Assembly (NCBI GenBank): GCA_038534135.1
Contig: JBCAXJ010000014.1
Location: 1-64,000, forward strand
Source of the DNA: Thermohalobaculum sp038534135
Lineage (GTDB): Bacteria; Pseudomonadota; Alphaproteobacteria; Rhodobacterales; Rhodobacteraceae
Length of the DNA stretch: 64,000 bases
Reading direction: 5' to 3'
Shown here: in pieces, positions 24,636 through 32,629 of the stretch
Position numbering within the stretch: position 1 is the first letter of the stretch
Layout of the letters: each line of letters opens with the position of its first letter
Position numbers and translations under genes: made by a program
Notes under the pieces: model-generated
What the model saw: the letters and a program-made list of their open reading frames with translations, nothing else
Database searches by the model: none
Told to the model about the DNA's origin: nothing

Positions 24636-25151
24636 ATGATGTCGTTTAATTACCACGTCAGAGGAATCGTGCCTGCGATTTCACAACCATCCAGCTTATC
24701 TTGCTGGGAAACCGTTGGAACAATGATGCTTTCTTGGAAAGAGCAAATGTCGATGACAATCGGCGCTGCCATGGACCGAGTTGGTCAGCCCTATACTAAT
24801 TATTTCACAAATAACCGAGTGCTTCCATGGGCTGAGCGCGATGATTTTGGGCGCGCATTGGGTTTGAAGATTGATGGGCCGCAGTGTTATACGGTTGATG
24901 GTCTTTTGACGCTTCTGTCAACTACAGCCAGCCCGCTGTTTACTGGAATCGCGCCCGGTGGCGGAAATGGCACGACGCATATCGTGGCAATAACAGGGTT
25001 GAGCGGCGACGGGTCCCTTGACGGTACGACGGTTCATTTCAACGATCCGGCGGGCGGCCGTAGGCGGCAATCTACCTTTCGTGCGTTCACGCATGAATAC
25101 GAGTCAGGCGCGAACCGGCCCGGTCTCACGGCATATGTGATGCACTACTGA
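24636..25151 (+). CDS. Papain-like cysteine protease (AvrRpt2/C39-like fold)
   Basis: 171-residue protein with a papain-like layout: a glutamine (Gln17, ISQPSSLSCWETVGTMM) six residues before the nucleophile Cys23, His115 in GTTHIVAITGLSG and Asn136-Asp137 in VHFNDPAGG. This fits the small papain-like family that includes AvrRpt2-type effectors and C39-like peptidases. There is no signal peptide, double-glycine leader or ABC transporter. The start is ATG 24636 after GAGG, followed at once by another ATG. The gene and the 180 bases before it are clearly AT-richer than the flanks, suggesting recent acquisition. It converges with the DUF3445 gene at 13 bases. Confidence 0.65.
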   Translation: MMSFNYHVRGIVPAISQPSSLSCWETVGTMMLSWKEQMSMTIGAAMDRVGQPYTNYFTNNRVLPWAERDDFGRALGLKIDGPQCYTVDGLLTLLSTTASPLFTGIAPGGGNGTTHIVAITGLSGDGSLDGTTVHFNDPAGGRRRQSTFRAFTHEYESGANRPGLTAYVMHY

Positions 25152-25164
25152 GACGGTCCATGAT

Positions 25165-26016
25165 CTATCCCGCCGCCACCTGCGCCAACACGTTGCGCGC
25201 ATGGTCCCGGGTCGAGCCGCCGCGATACGTCAGAATATCATCATCTTCATCCAGCAAGGCGGCGTGCAGGCCTTGCGCCTGCGCCGGTGTCAGACATTCC
25301 AGCGGACAGACCGAGGTTTTGATCCCGAAGGCAACCGCGCGGCTGCGTGGCAGGCGGACAAGGGTCTGCCGCTCGGTCCGCAGATAAAGCGGACCGCCGA
25401 CCGGCGCCGCCTGCATCAGCTTGTCAGACAACCCAATCGGCAGGAACAGTTCCGCCGTCGGATGCACAAGCCAGTTGATCCGCACCAGCGGTCTATCCTG
25501 ATGCAAGGCTTCGAAGACCCGGTTCACCCGGCGGGCCAACGCGTCGTCGTAATCCGGCACCGGATCGTGGATGATGGTCAGCGGCCGGTTCATCTTCTCG
25601 GACAGCAGCCAGCGCGAGGGGAAGCACAGAATGGCCCCGATCAGCTTGTACTCGCCCGAGTTCTTGTCCGGCAGCAGCAGGCAGAAATCCTCGGCCACCA
25701 GATGGGCGATCGCGGTCCAGGCGCAGTATTCCTCGAGCTGTGTGATCGCCGGGTCCAGCCCCAGATGCGCCTTCAGCATCGACAGCAGTTCAAGCACCGG
25801 CTCTTCGGCATCATGGCCCGAGCCGATCGCGACCTCGGGGTGATCGCGCAGAACCTCGCGCCGCCGTGCCATCTGGGCTTCGAAATCCGGCAGGCGCACG
25901 GTCCAGGCGTCCATGTCCAAAGGCGAGAGACCTGGCGGTTTCGCGGTTCGGCGCTGCATGAACGGCGTGTAGGGCGCGTGATCGAGCAGCCAGGGCGTGT
26001 GGTCCGGCGCATTCAT
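25165..26016 (-). CDS. DUF3445 family protein (heme-dependent oxidative N-demethylase-like)
   Basis: 283-residue protein of the DUF3445 family, annotated in recent databases as heme-dependent oxidative N-demethylase-like, related to the large subunit of dimethylamine monooxygenase. Marks: PFMQRRTAKPPGLSPLDMDA at the N-terminus, QEEYCAWTAI-like LEEYCAWTAIAHLVAEDFCL, GAILCFPSRWLLSEKMNRPL, VRINWLVHPTAELFLP and LRTERQTLVRLPRSRAVAFG. The conserved Cys and His residues lie in these segments. Its ATG overlaps the methyltransferase stop by 4 bases. If it is a dimethylamine-type demethylase, the usual dmmABC partners are missing here. Confidence 0.8.
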   Translation of the reverse strand: MNAPDHTPWLLDHAPYTPFMQRRTAKPPGLSPLDMDAWTVRLPDFEAQMARRREVLRDHPEVAIGSGHDAEEPVLELLSMLKAHLGLDPAITQLEEYCAWTAIAHLVAEDFCLLLPDKNSGEYKLIGAILCFPSRWLLSEKMNRPLTIIHDPVPDYDDALARRVNRVFEALHQDRPLVRINWLVHPTAELFLPIGLSDKLMQAAPVGGPLYLRTERQTLVRLPRSRAVAFGIKTSVCPLECLTPAQAQGLHAALLDEDDDILTYRGGSTRDHARNVLAQVAAG

Positions 26017-27224
26017 CGTGCGGCCCCTGTCGAGTAGTGCAGCAGGTTGAAACCAGTCAGCGCCCGGTGCACCGGCCCCCAGAGCGTCGAGAACGCCATC
26101 CAGTCCTCGCCCGCCGACATCTGGCCGAGCGTGCGGGCATTGTTGACCCGGCCTATCAGGACGTGTGCATCGTTGGGGATGTCGACCGTCATGGCCTCGC
26201 CGTCGAAGCTTGCCGTCAGGCGTCCCTTGTCGCGGATCTGTTTGGCCAGGGCGCCGGGGGCAACGCCCGTGATATGCGGGACCAGTTCGGGCTTCGTTGG
26301 GCGTGCGACAGCCTTCGAGGCCCGATCGGCGTGCGTCACATAGGCGACATGGGTCTTGATGTTTCCGGCGAGTTGTTCTGCCACGGTCATCCGCTGTGAT
26401 ACCGATAACGCCTTGATCCGCGCGGCATAGGCCGCGTCCGCGGGCAAGTAGCTTGCCGGATCGTAGCGTGCGCTTTCCAGGAACGAAGCCAGCCCCAGAC
26501 CGGCCCGATCCAGCGCGGACAGGAACGATGCGACGTCATAGGCCCGGTCGCGCGAATGCAGCAGCAGGTCGTAGAACCCTGCATCTGAGTCGCGATGATC
26601 GCCCAGATGCGGATTGCGTTGGAACGGGTGCCCATCAGGGACCGTCTTGAGCGCCGCGTGCGCCAGCCGGATCTGGTCTGCCGGGGCGTCTTGGCCGAAT
26701 AAGGCACCGAATGCGTGTTGGATCGGGTAGACTCCAGCCCGACCATAGGGCGCATAGACCATCAATCCCATGCCGCCCTCGGGCGATAGCGCATCGGCCA
26801 GCGCGCGAAACCCGGCATCCGGATCGGGCAGGTGATGCAGGACCCCGCAGCAATCGATGTAGTCGAACGGGCCATGTTCGGGCGCCGTCAGAAGATCGCC
26901 GGTCAGAAACCGGATTTCGAGCCCGCGTGCGTTGGCGCGTGCCTCGGCCACCGCCCGGCTGGCCTCGGACATATCCAGATACGTCACCTCGGCCGGACAG
27001 CCCAGATCGGCCAGCTTCTGTGCTAGCATGATCAGCCCGTCGCCGGTGCCGCCGCCGGCGACCAGCGCCCGGAACGGCTGGGACCAGTCGCGCTGGCCAC
27101 GGAAAAGGTAGTGATCGATCTCGACCGGGTGCGAGGGCGATCCCTCGATCAGGCGGCTCGCCTCGTCCGCGGGGTCACGCTCGGGATAGGGATAGGTCTC
27201 GTATTGTCGGCGTACGGCGTCCAT
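26013..27224 (-). CDS. Class I SAM-dependent methyltransferase
   Basis: 403-residue methyltransferase. After an N-terminal VRRQYETYPYPERDPADEAS, a motif seen in a group of roughly 400-residue methyltransferases, come SAM motif I FRALVAGGGTGDGLIM, motif II with an acidic residue in VTYLDMSEAS and motif IV DYIDCCGVLHHLPDPDAGFR. The C-terminal ~150 residues have no recognised domain and may bind substrate. The substrate is unknown. It starts 48 bases from the next gene on the same strand and overlaps the DUF3445 start by 4 bases, so the two enzymes are translationally coupled. Confidence 0.85.
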   Translation of the reverse strand: MDAVRRQYETYPYPERDPADEASRLIEGSPSHPVEIDHYLFRGQRDWSQPFRALVAGGGTGDGLIMLAQKLADLGCPAEVTYLDMSEASRAVAEARANARGLEIRFLTGDLLTAPEHGPFDYIDCCGVLHHLPDPDAGFRALADALSPEGGMGLMVYAPYGRAGVYPIQHAFGALFGQDAPADQIRLAHAALKTVPDGHPFQRNPHLGDHRDSDAGFYDLLLHSRDRAYDVASFLSALDRAGLGLASFLESARYDPASYLPADAAYAARIKALSVSQRMTVAEQLAGNIKTHVAYVTHADRASKAVARPTKPELVPHITGVAPGALAKQIRDKGRLTASFDGEAMTVDIPNDAHVLIGRVNNARTLGQMSAGEDWMAFSTLWGPVHRALTGFNLLHYSTGAAR

Positions 27225-27272
27225 CGCTCGTCTATGGCGGATCGGCCGTCACGCCGCAATACGAAGGATGCC

Positions 27273-28205
27273 TCAGTCGTCGCCGTGGACATCCGTCCAT
27301 TCGACATCCAGATCCCATTGCAAGCTGTTCATCTGATCGACCAGCCATTCGTTCCGTTTCTTGGCATCGCCCAGGCTGCGGTCGCAGGATCCGTAGGACT
27401 TGTAGAGCATGTGCAGAACCTCGGCCATCACATAGGCGACGCCCGAGTCGACGATCGGCACATTCACCCAACTGCCGGTCCACAACCCCTCGATCAGGCT
27501 GGGCTGCGGGGTCTCGTTCATCACGCGCTCGCGGATCTTGCCCTCCAGAACGATCTGACGCGCCGTGTGCTTGAGAAAATCCTCAAGGTATCCCGCATCG
27601 AGCTCGTTGGTGCCCAGCCACGTCCATTTGGGATCGTTCAGCCAGCGGTAGTAAAGCGAGATTCCGCTGAGCGTGTGCGGCGTCCAGCGGGCCATTTCTT
27701 CCGAGGCGACCTTCTCGGCCTCCTTCCTGACTGTCTTGAACGCGGCTTCGATCAGCATGCGATTCTTGGAATCCTTCAGGAATTCGCGTTGTTCGACCGA
27801 GACATCGGACCCGCCAAGATCCGAGACTGTCGAGTAGATCGTGTTCAGGTCCGCCGCCAGACTGACCGCCTGGAACGAGCGCCCAACGACCATCGCGACC
27901 TGAGCGCCCTTGATCAGCGTTCCAAACCCGAGCGTCGCCACCGCCTCGACGATTGCGATGCCGATGTTCGTCCAGGCCTGGTCGCTGACATGTTCCTTGA
28001 AGATCTTCGAGGTCCGCGCGACCTCGCGCTTGTAGTGGTTCCGCTTGCTGTTTGCGATGTGGTGCTGAACCTGAATATGGAACTCCTCGGCATCGTAGAG
28101 CAGCAAGTAGAGCGACTCGTAGGCCAGAAGTTTACCGATCTTTGGCGCCAGAGTTTGATCCAGCGCCGCCTTGCGCATGAGTTCATCAACAGGATAACCG
28201 GACAT
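27273..28205 (-). CDS. Protein of unknown function with a hydrophobic glycine-rich segment
   Basis: 310 residues, not recognised. It begins with a leucine-rich helical region (LGKLLAYESLYLLLYDAEEF-type, residues 20-45). A hydrophobic segment, GIAIVEAVATLGFGTLIKGA, continues into QVAMVVGRSFQAVSLAADL (about residues 83-120) and could insert in a membrane. The C-terminal half is mainly helical and polar with many tryptophans (WTWLGTNELDAG, WTGSWVNVPIVDSG). No signal peptide is seen. AAGGAGATCGC before the ATG at 28205 is a strong RBS. It is unlike its neighbours in residue composition, and I would treat it as an orphan accessory gene. A pore-forming or toxin role is only a guess. Confidence 0.6.
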   Translation of the reverse strand: MSGYPVDELMRKAALDQTLAPKIGKLLAYESLYLLLYDAEEFHIQVQHHIANSKRNHYKREVARTSKIFKEHVSDQAWTNIGIAIVEAVATLGFGTLIKGAQVAMVVGRSFQAVSLAADLNTIYSTVSDLGGSDVSVEQREFLKDSKNRMLIEAAFKTVRKEAEKVASEEMARWTPHTLSGISLYYRWLNDPKWTWLGTNELDAGYLEDFLKHTARQIVLEGKIRERVMNETPQPSLIEGLWTGSWVNVPIVDSGVAYVMAEVLHMLYKSYGSCDRSLGDAKKRNEWLVDQMNSLQWDLDVEWTDVHGDD

Positions 28206-28310
28206 GCGATCTCCTTCTCTAAATAGATGTATAAAATTGGGCTCTCACCCCACATGAGAACGGTTATGAATACCATTCCCGTCGGTCGAATTCAAATTTT
28301 CAACTTGGCG

Positions 28311-30476
28311 TTAAGCGCTTTCGATTCGTGCAATCACAAGTGTTCTGTCATCGGACTGTATCGCCCGGTTCGTTTGCTCGCCGAGATGTTCCAGGACGAT
28401 CGTCAACGCCGTCGCGGCGTCGGCACGCATGGCGGCGGCCAGTTGCATCGCATCAGAGATCCCGTCAACGCCGAAAAACGACGGCGTGCCCGTGGAATTG
28501 CCGGTGTGAAGCTCGGCCTCGGTCAACCCATCAGTGAACAGGCAGATCAGGTCGCCCGGTCGCACGTCGACCGTCCCGCAGGAGTATGTCAGGTGGTCGG
28601 ACAAGCCAATCGGCGGCCCGCCGCGCACGTCGAGCGATCTCGGCGGCTCGCCCGGCCGCGCAAGGATCGGCATGTCGTGACCGGCACTGCTGTATTCCAG
28701 CGTCGCCTCGATGGGATCGAACAGGCAGGCGACGCCGGTGACGAACATCTGGTCACGGTTGTCCCGGGTGATGTCCCGGTTGGCCTGATCCTGCACCGAC
28801 CCGAGGTTTTCGCGAACCAGAGCGGCATTTTTCCAAAGGCTTTTGGACAGTGCCATGAACAGGCTTGCCGGGACGCCCTTGCCGGACACGTCGGCGATCG
28901 AGAAGAACACCTTCCCGTCGCGTCGGGTGACGTAGTCGTAGAAATCGCCGCCGACGACCTGGGCGGGCTGGATGTGACATGCCAGTTGCAGCATGGGCAC
29001 GGGACGCGCCTCGCCCGGCGGCAGCAGGCTCATCTGGATGCGCCGTGCAACGTCCAGCTCGCCGTCCAGCCGTGACCGCTCGGCCCGTTCGTGCAGCAAG
29101 GCGAGTTGCGTTTCCTGATGCCGGCGGTCCCGTTCGATCAGATAGGTCGCCATGGCGAAGCCACCGGCGATCAGCAGCCCCATGCTCAGCCCGATGCCAT
29201 CCAGCAACACTCCGGTCGTCGCGAACAGTGCGACGCTGAACGGCAGGAATGCGAATGTGATCAACAGACCAATCGGCAGCATCTGCGTCGAGGATCTGAG
29301 GCCAAAGAACGTCGAGAACGCCAGTGCGAGGCTGAAGAAGACCACGATCTCGGCCCAAGCGAGCCAGGTTGGCCGGTACTGGAAGTCGCCATCCAGGATC
29401 TGTTCGACCATCTGGCCGATCAACTCGCCCGTCATGGCGTTCTGGAACAGCGGTGTGTCGATCCGCCCGGCGAAATCTCCCAACCCGGTCGTCACGATGA
29501 CGAACTTGTCCTGGAATGCGGCTGGATCGATCGTGCCCGCAAGCACCGCGTCACCATCCAGATAAAGATCAGGGTTCTTGCCACGCAGGTAGAAGCGTGT
29601 CGTGCCGTCGCGATCCATCGGGACGCTCAGGTCGCTGCCCAGGTCCATGCGGACATCTGACCACCATCCGCCGACAAGATCCGGCGCGGGCAGATCCAGC
29701 CCCTTGCGGATCAGCTGGATCGCCATGGCGTCGTAACGCGCGACCGGAGCCGGCCCGCGATACAGGATCTGGATTGTCGAGGCTTTGCGCAGCGTCGATA
29801 CCGTGCGGATATCGTCGACAATCACGCCCTCGGCAGCGGCGCGCGTGCGCAGTTCGGGATGAACGGACAGGGCGGTCGTGAATTTCGGCGCATCCGGCAG
29901 CGATGTGACCGCCCCGTCCAGAGCGCGCAGCGATGCCTCTTCACGCAGACCGTGCGCCAGCCCGACCCCGCGCTTGCGCAGGATCGGCACGCGCGCCAGG
30001 GCGCTTTCGTCGAACAGGGCGACAGGTGCCACAACCGTGTGCGCTGCCATCGCGGCCGCGAGCTGTTGCGTCCGGGGGCCGGTGAAGCCGGGCCCGGTCT
30101 CGATCAACTCGAAGATCCCCAACCCGTCCAGGAGGACATCCAGCCCGATCGCCTTGGCGCCGCTCTCTCCAATAAGGGTGACAAGCTCGGCGATGCGCTC
30201 GCGGGGCCAGATGCCCTGCATCCGGACCCCACCGGGCGCCTTTTGCAGCGCGACGATCCGAACGGCATCGCGTGATGCATCAGGTGCGCGCTCGAAATTC
30301 TGGTGCAGCAGGTCGAACCAGTCGGTGCGCCAGGGCAGCTCCTGCTTCTGCACGGTCAAGATACAAGCGGCGAGCGTCATCGCCAGGACAATGGTGAGCC
30401 GGATAACCAGACCCAGCCGCCGTCGGCGCGCCCGCTCGTCGGCATACATCCTTGGGTTCCGGGTCTTCGCGTTCAT
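28311..30476 (-). CDS. CHASE2 sensor with SpoIIE-type PP2C phosphatase
   Basis: 721-residue membrane signalling protein. Domains in order: a transmembrane helix near residues 21-40, a large extracytoplasmic CHASE2 sensor (about 45-340, with VRIVALQKAPGGVRMQGIWP and FVIVTTGLGDFAGRIDTPLF), three transmembrane helices (about 370-440), a coiled coil, and a PP2C/SpoIIE phosphatase (about 490-715). The phosphatase metal motifs are present: QVVGGDFYDYVTRRD, FSIADVSGKGVPASLFMALS, LICLFTDGLTEAE and SDDRTLVI. Such proteins dephosphorylate STAS anti-anti-sigma factors in partner-switching pathways. The start at 30476 is chosen after a 119-residue unsupported extension. It is divergent from dddP, sharing 146 bases of promoter region. 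Confidence 0.88.
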   Translation of the reverse strand: MNAKTRNPRMYADERARRRRLGLVIRLTIVLAMTLAACILTVQKQELPWRTDWFDLLHQNFERAPDASRDAVRIVALQKAPGGVRMQGIWPRERIAELVTLIGESGAKAIGLDVLLDGLGIFELIETGPGFTGPRTQQLAAAMAAHTVVAPVALFDESALARVPILRKRGVGLAHGLREEASLRALDGAVTSLPDAPKFTTALSVHPELRTRAAAEGVIVDDIRTVSTLRKASTIQILYRGPAPVARYDAMAIQLIRKGLDLPAPDLVGGWWSDVRMDLGSDLSVPMDRDGTTRFYLRGKNPDLYLDGDAVLAGTIDPAAFQDKFVIVTTGLGDFAGRIDTPLFQNAMTGELIGQMVEQILDGDFQYRPTWLAWAEIVVFFSLALAFSTFFGLRSSTQMLPIGLLITFAFLPFSVALFATTGVLLDGIGLSMGLLIAGGFAMATYLIERDRRHQETQLALLHERAERSRLDGELDVARRIQMSLLPPGEARPVPMLQLACHIQPAQVVGGDFYDYVTRRDGKVFFSIADVSGKGVPASLFMALSKSLWKNAALVRENLGSVQDQANRDITRDNRDQMFVTGVACLFDPIEATLEYSSAGHDMPILARPGEPPRSLDVRGGPPIGLSDHLTYSCGTVDVRPGDLICLFTDGLTEAELHTGNSTGTPSFFGVDGISDAMQLAAAMRADAATALTIVLEHLGEQTNRAIQSDDRTLVIARIESA

Positions 30477-30622
30477 CCGCCGTCCGGGATACTGCTCTAT
30501 CCGGCAACGGAGCCGCGCCGGACAGCGGAAAATTGACATCTCTGCGACATTTCCCGCCGCTATCGAGCATGACGTGCCACATGCCTGTCTGTCTAGCTGT
30601 AGAGATACCGCAGGAGATTTCC

Positions 30623-31957
30623 ATGGCCAACGACCATTCGCCCTCTCATATGCCGCGCAAGATCGACCCGTCGCGCAGGCCCGCGACGAAACCCGACGGA
30701 ACACCGGACGACCCGAACCGGGTCGAGATCGGGCCGACGCAACTGGCCTTCGACGAATGGGCAGCTGCCGGGATCGACGTGCCCAATCTGGAGCGGATGC
30801 GCAACCATCGGCATGGGCGCATCGTCGATGCACTGGCCAAGTGGGATTATGGTGCGGTTTTCCTGACCGACCCGCTGAACATCCGCTACGCGACCGACAC
30901 CACGAACATGCAGCTCTGGAACGCCCACAATCCGTTCCGCGCCTGTCTGGTCTGTGCCGATGGCTACATGCTGATCTGGGACTATGCCCGGAACGAGCAT
31001 CTGTCGTCCTATGCCCCGCTGGTGCGCGAGGTTCGGTCGAACGCCGGGCTGTTCTACTTCTCGGCCTCGGACCTTGCGCATGACCGGGCCGAGGCGCTGG
31101 GCGACCAGATTGTCGACCTGATCCGCGAACATTGCGGCGGCAACATGCGGGTGGGCGTCGACAAGATGCAGCTGCATGGGATCCGCTCGCTCGAGGCGCG
31201 CGGCGTGATCGTGGAAGACGGCGAAGAGATCATGGAAAAGACCCGTCTGATCAAAGGACCGGACGAGATCTCTGCCATGCGCTGTGCGCTCTATGCCTGC
31301 GAGCAGGCGATGCACGAGATGGAGGACGCACTTCAGCCCGGCATGACCGAAGTTGACGCCTGGGCGGTGCTGCAAACCGGCAACTTCCGCCGCGGCGGCG
31401 AATGGATCGAGACGCGGATCCTGAATTCGGGCCCGCGCACGAACCCATGGATGCAGGAATGCGGACCCCGCGTGCTGCAGGAGAACGAGTTGTTCGCCTT
31501 CGACACCGATATGATCGGTTGCTATGGCATGTGCGCCGATCTCAGCCGGACATGGTGGATCGGGCCGGGCGAGCCCTCGGCCGAGCAGAAGCGGCTGTAT
31601 CGCGAAGCGAAGGATTTGATCGTCGAGAACACCGCCAGCCTGAAGCCCGGCATGACGTTTGAGGAGGTTTCCCACGCGGGTCGCGAACTGGCCGAGGAGT
31701 TCATCCCGCAGCGCTATGGCTCGAAGATGCACGGCGTCGGCCTGTGCGACGAGTGGCCGTCGATCAAGTGGCCCTGCGATGTCACGCCGATCTGCGGCAA
31801 CTACACGCTGCAACCGGGCATGATGCTGTGCGTCGAGACGTATATGGGCGTCAAAGGCGCCAAAGATGGCATCAAGCTGGAAGATCAGGTGTTGATCACC
31901 GAGGACGGGGTCGAGAACATGACGCACTATCCTTGGGACGAAAAGCTTCTGGCTTGA
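30623..31957 (+). CDS. dddP: DMSP lyase DddP (M24 peptidase fold), copy A
   Basis: 444-residue M24-fold enzyme that cleaves DMSP to dimethyl sulfide and acrylate. N-terminal RKIDPSRRPATKPDGTPDDP, NIRYATDTTNMQLWNAHNPF and GEWIETRILNSGPRTNPW are DddP-specific segments, absent from ordinary prolidases. All metal and catalytic residues reported for DddP are present, one position lower than in the characterised enzyme: Asp294, Asp296, Asp306, Tyr365, His370, Glu405 and Glu420. CAGGAGATTTCC precedes the ATG at 30623, ruling out the longer frame from 30452. It is the first of a dddP - rhodanese - dddP run and differs clearly from copy B, so it may have a shifted substrate range. Confidence 0.88.
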   Translation: MANDHSPSHMPRKIDPSRRPATKPDGTPDDPNRVEIGPTQLAFDEWAAAGIDVPNLERMRNHRHGRIVDALAKWDYGAVFLTDPLNIRYATDTTNMQLWNAHNPFRACLVCADGYMLIWDYARNEHLSSYAPLVREVRSNAGLFYFSASDLAHDRAEALGDQIVDLIREHCGGNMRVGVDKMQLHGIRSLEARGVIVEDGEEIMEKTRLIKGPDEISAMRCALYACEQAMHEMEDALQPGMTEVDAWAVLQTGNFRRGGEWIETRILNSGPRTNPWMQECGPRVLQENELFAFDTDMIGCYGMCADLSRTWWIGPGEPSAEQKRLYREAKDLIVENTASLKPGMTFEEVSHAGRELAEEFIPQRYGSKMHGVGLCDEWPSIKWPCDVTPICGNYTLQPGMMLCVETYMGVKGAKDGIKLEDQVLITEDGVENMTHYPWDEKLLA

Positions 31958-32080
31958 TCGGCCGAGCGCGCCCGCCAGATTGTTTCAAGTCTTGGCCATG
32001 CGGTGATCTGCTGTGATTTGCGACGCCCGCACGCAATTCCCAAATCTGATCGTAGAAAAAGACGATCAGGGGTAAAACAG

Positions 32081-32530
32081 ATGAACGAACATCTCTCTGC
32101 AATTGTTGACGAAGCCACACCAGAGGACGCCTGGAACGCGCTGGCGATCGACGATGACGCCGTACTTGTGGACGTCCGCTCGCGTCCGGAGTGGTCCTTT
32201 GCCGGGATGCCGGATCTGTCGGAACTGGGCCGCGAGGTCTGGACCGTCGAATGGCAGACTTGGCCGGACATGACGCAAAACCTGGGCTTTCTGACCGATC
32301 TGGACGCACAGATGGGTGACGAGTTGCCAAGCCGCATGTTCTTCCTGTGCCGGGCGGGCCCGCGTTCGCTGGCAGCGGCGCGCGCCACGGCCAAGCAGCT
32401 CCACTCACGCGGCATCAATGTGCACATCACGAATGTCGCCGAAGGCTTCGAAGGTGCGCAGAACGATAGCGGACAACGCGGGACGCTGAGCGGCTGGAAG
32501 GCGGCGGGCCTGCCCTGGCGGCAAAGCTGA
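32081..32530 (+). CDS. Rhodanese-like sulfurtransferase between the two dddP genes
   Basis: 149-residue single-domain rhodanese. The N-terminal part has DAVLVDVRSRPEWSFAGMPD, and the active-site loop FFLCRAGPRSLAAARA carries Cys90 followed by Arg91 and Arg95. The C-terminal VAEGFEGAQNDSGQRG and SGWKAAGLPWRQS are usual for a family of alphaproteobacterial rhodaneses. The ATG at 32081 follows CAGGGGTAAAACAG. It lies 123 bases after dddP copy A and 99 before copy B, all on the plus strand, so co-transcription is possible. A function in DMSP or methanethiol sulfur handling is an inference from position only. Confidence 0.85.
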   Translation: MNEHLSAIVDEATPEDAWNALAIDDDAVLVDVRSRPEWSFAGMPDLSELGREVWTVEWQTWPDMTQNLGFLTDLDAQMGDELPSRMFFLCRAGPRSLAAARATAKQLHSRGINVHITNVAEGFEGAQNDSGQRGTLSGWKAAGLPWRQS

Positions 32531-32629
32531 GCACGCGGAAAGGTCAGGCCTGATTGCGGCACGTCCCGTCGCGATCAGACCAGACGGCGGGCGGTTTGAT
32601 GGCGCAGCCTTCGGGATCGGAGGCCTGTT

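Noticed and set aside
28227..29075. Plus-strand frame across the CHASE2-PP2C gene
   Set aside because: Antisense to a protein with all PP2C motifs; no RBS or domain.
32081..32530. Treating the rhodanese as a required part of DMSP cleavage
   Set aside because: DddP releases DMS and acrylate without a sulfurtransferase; only position links them.
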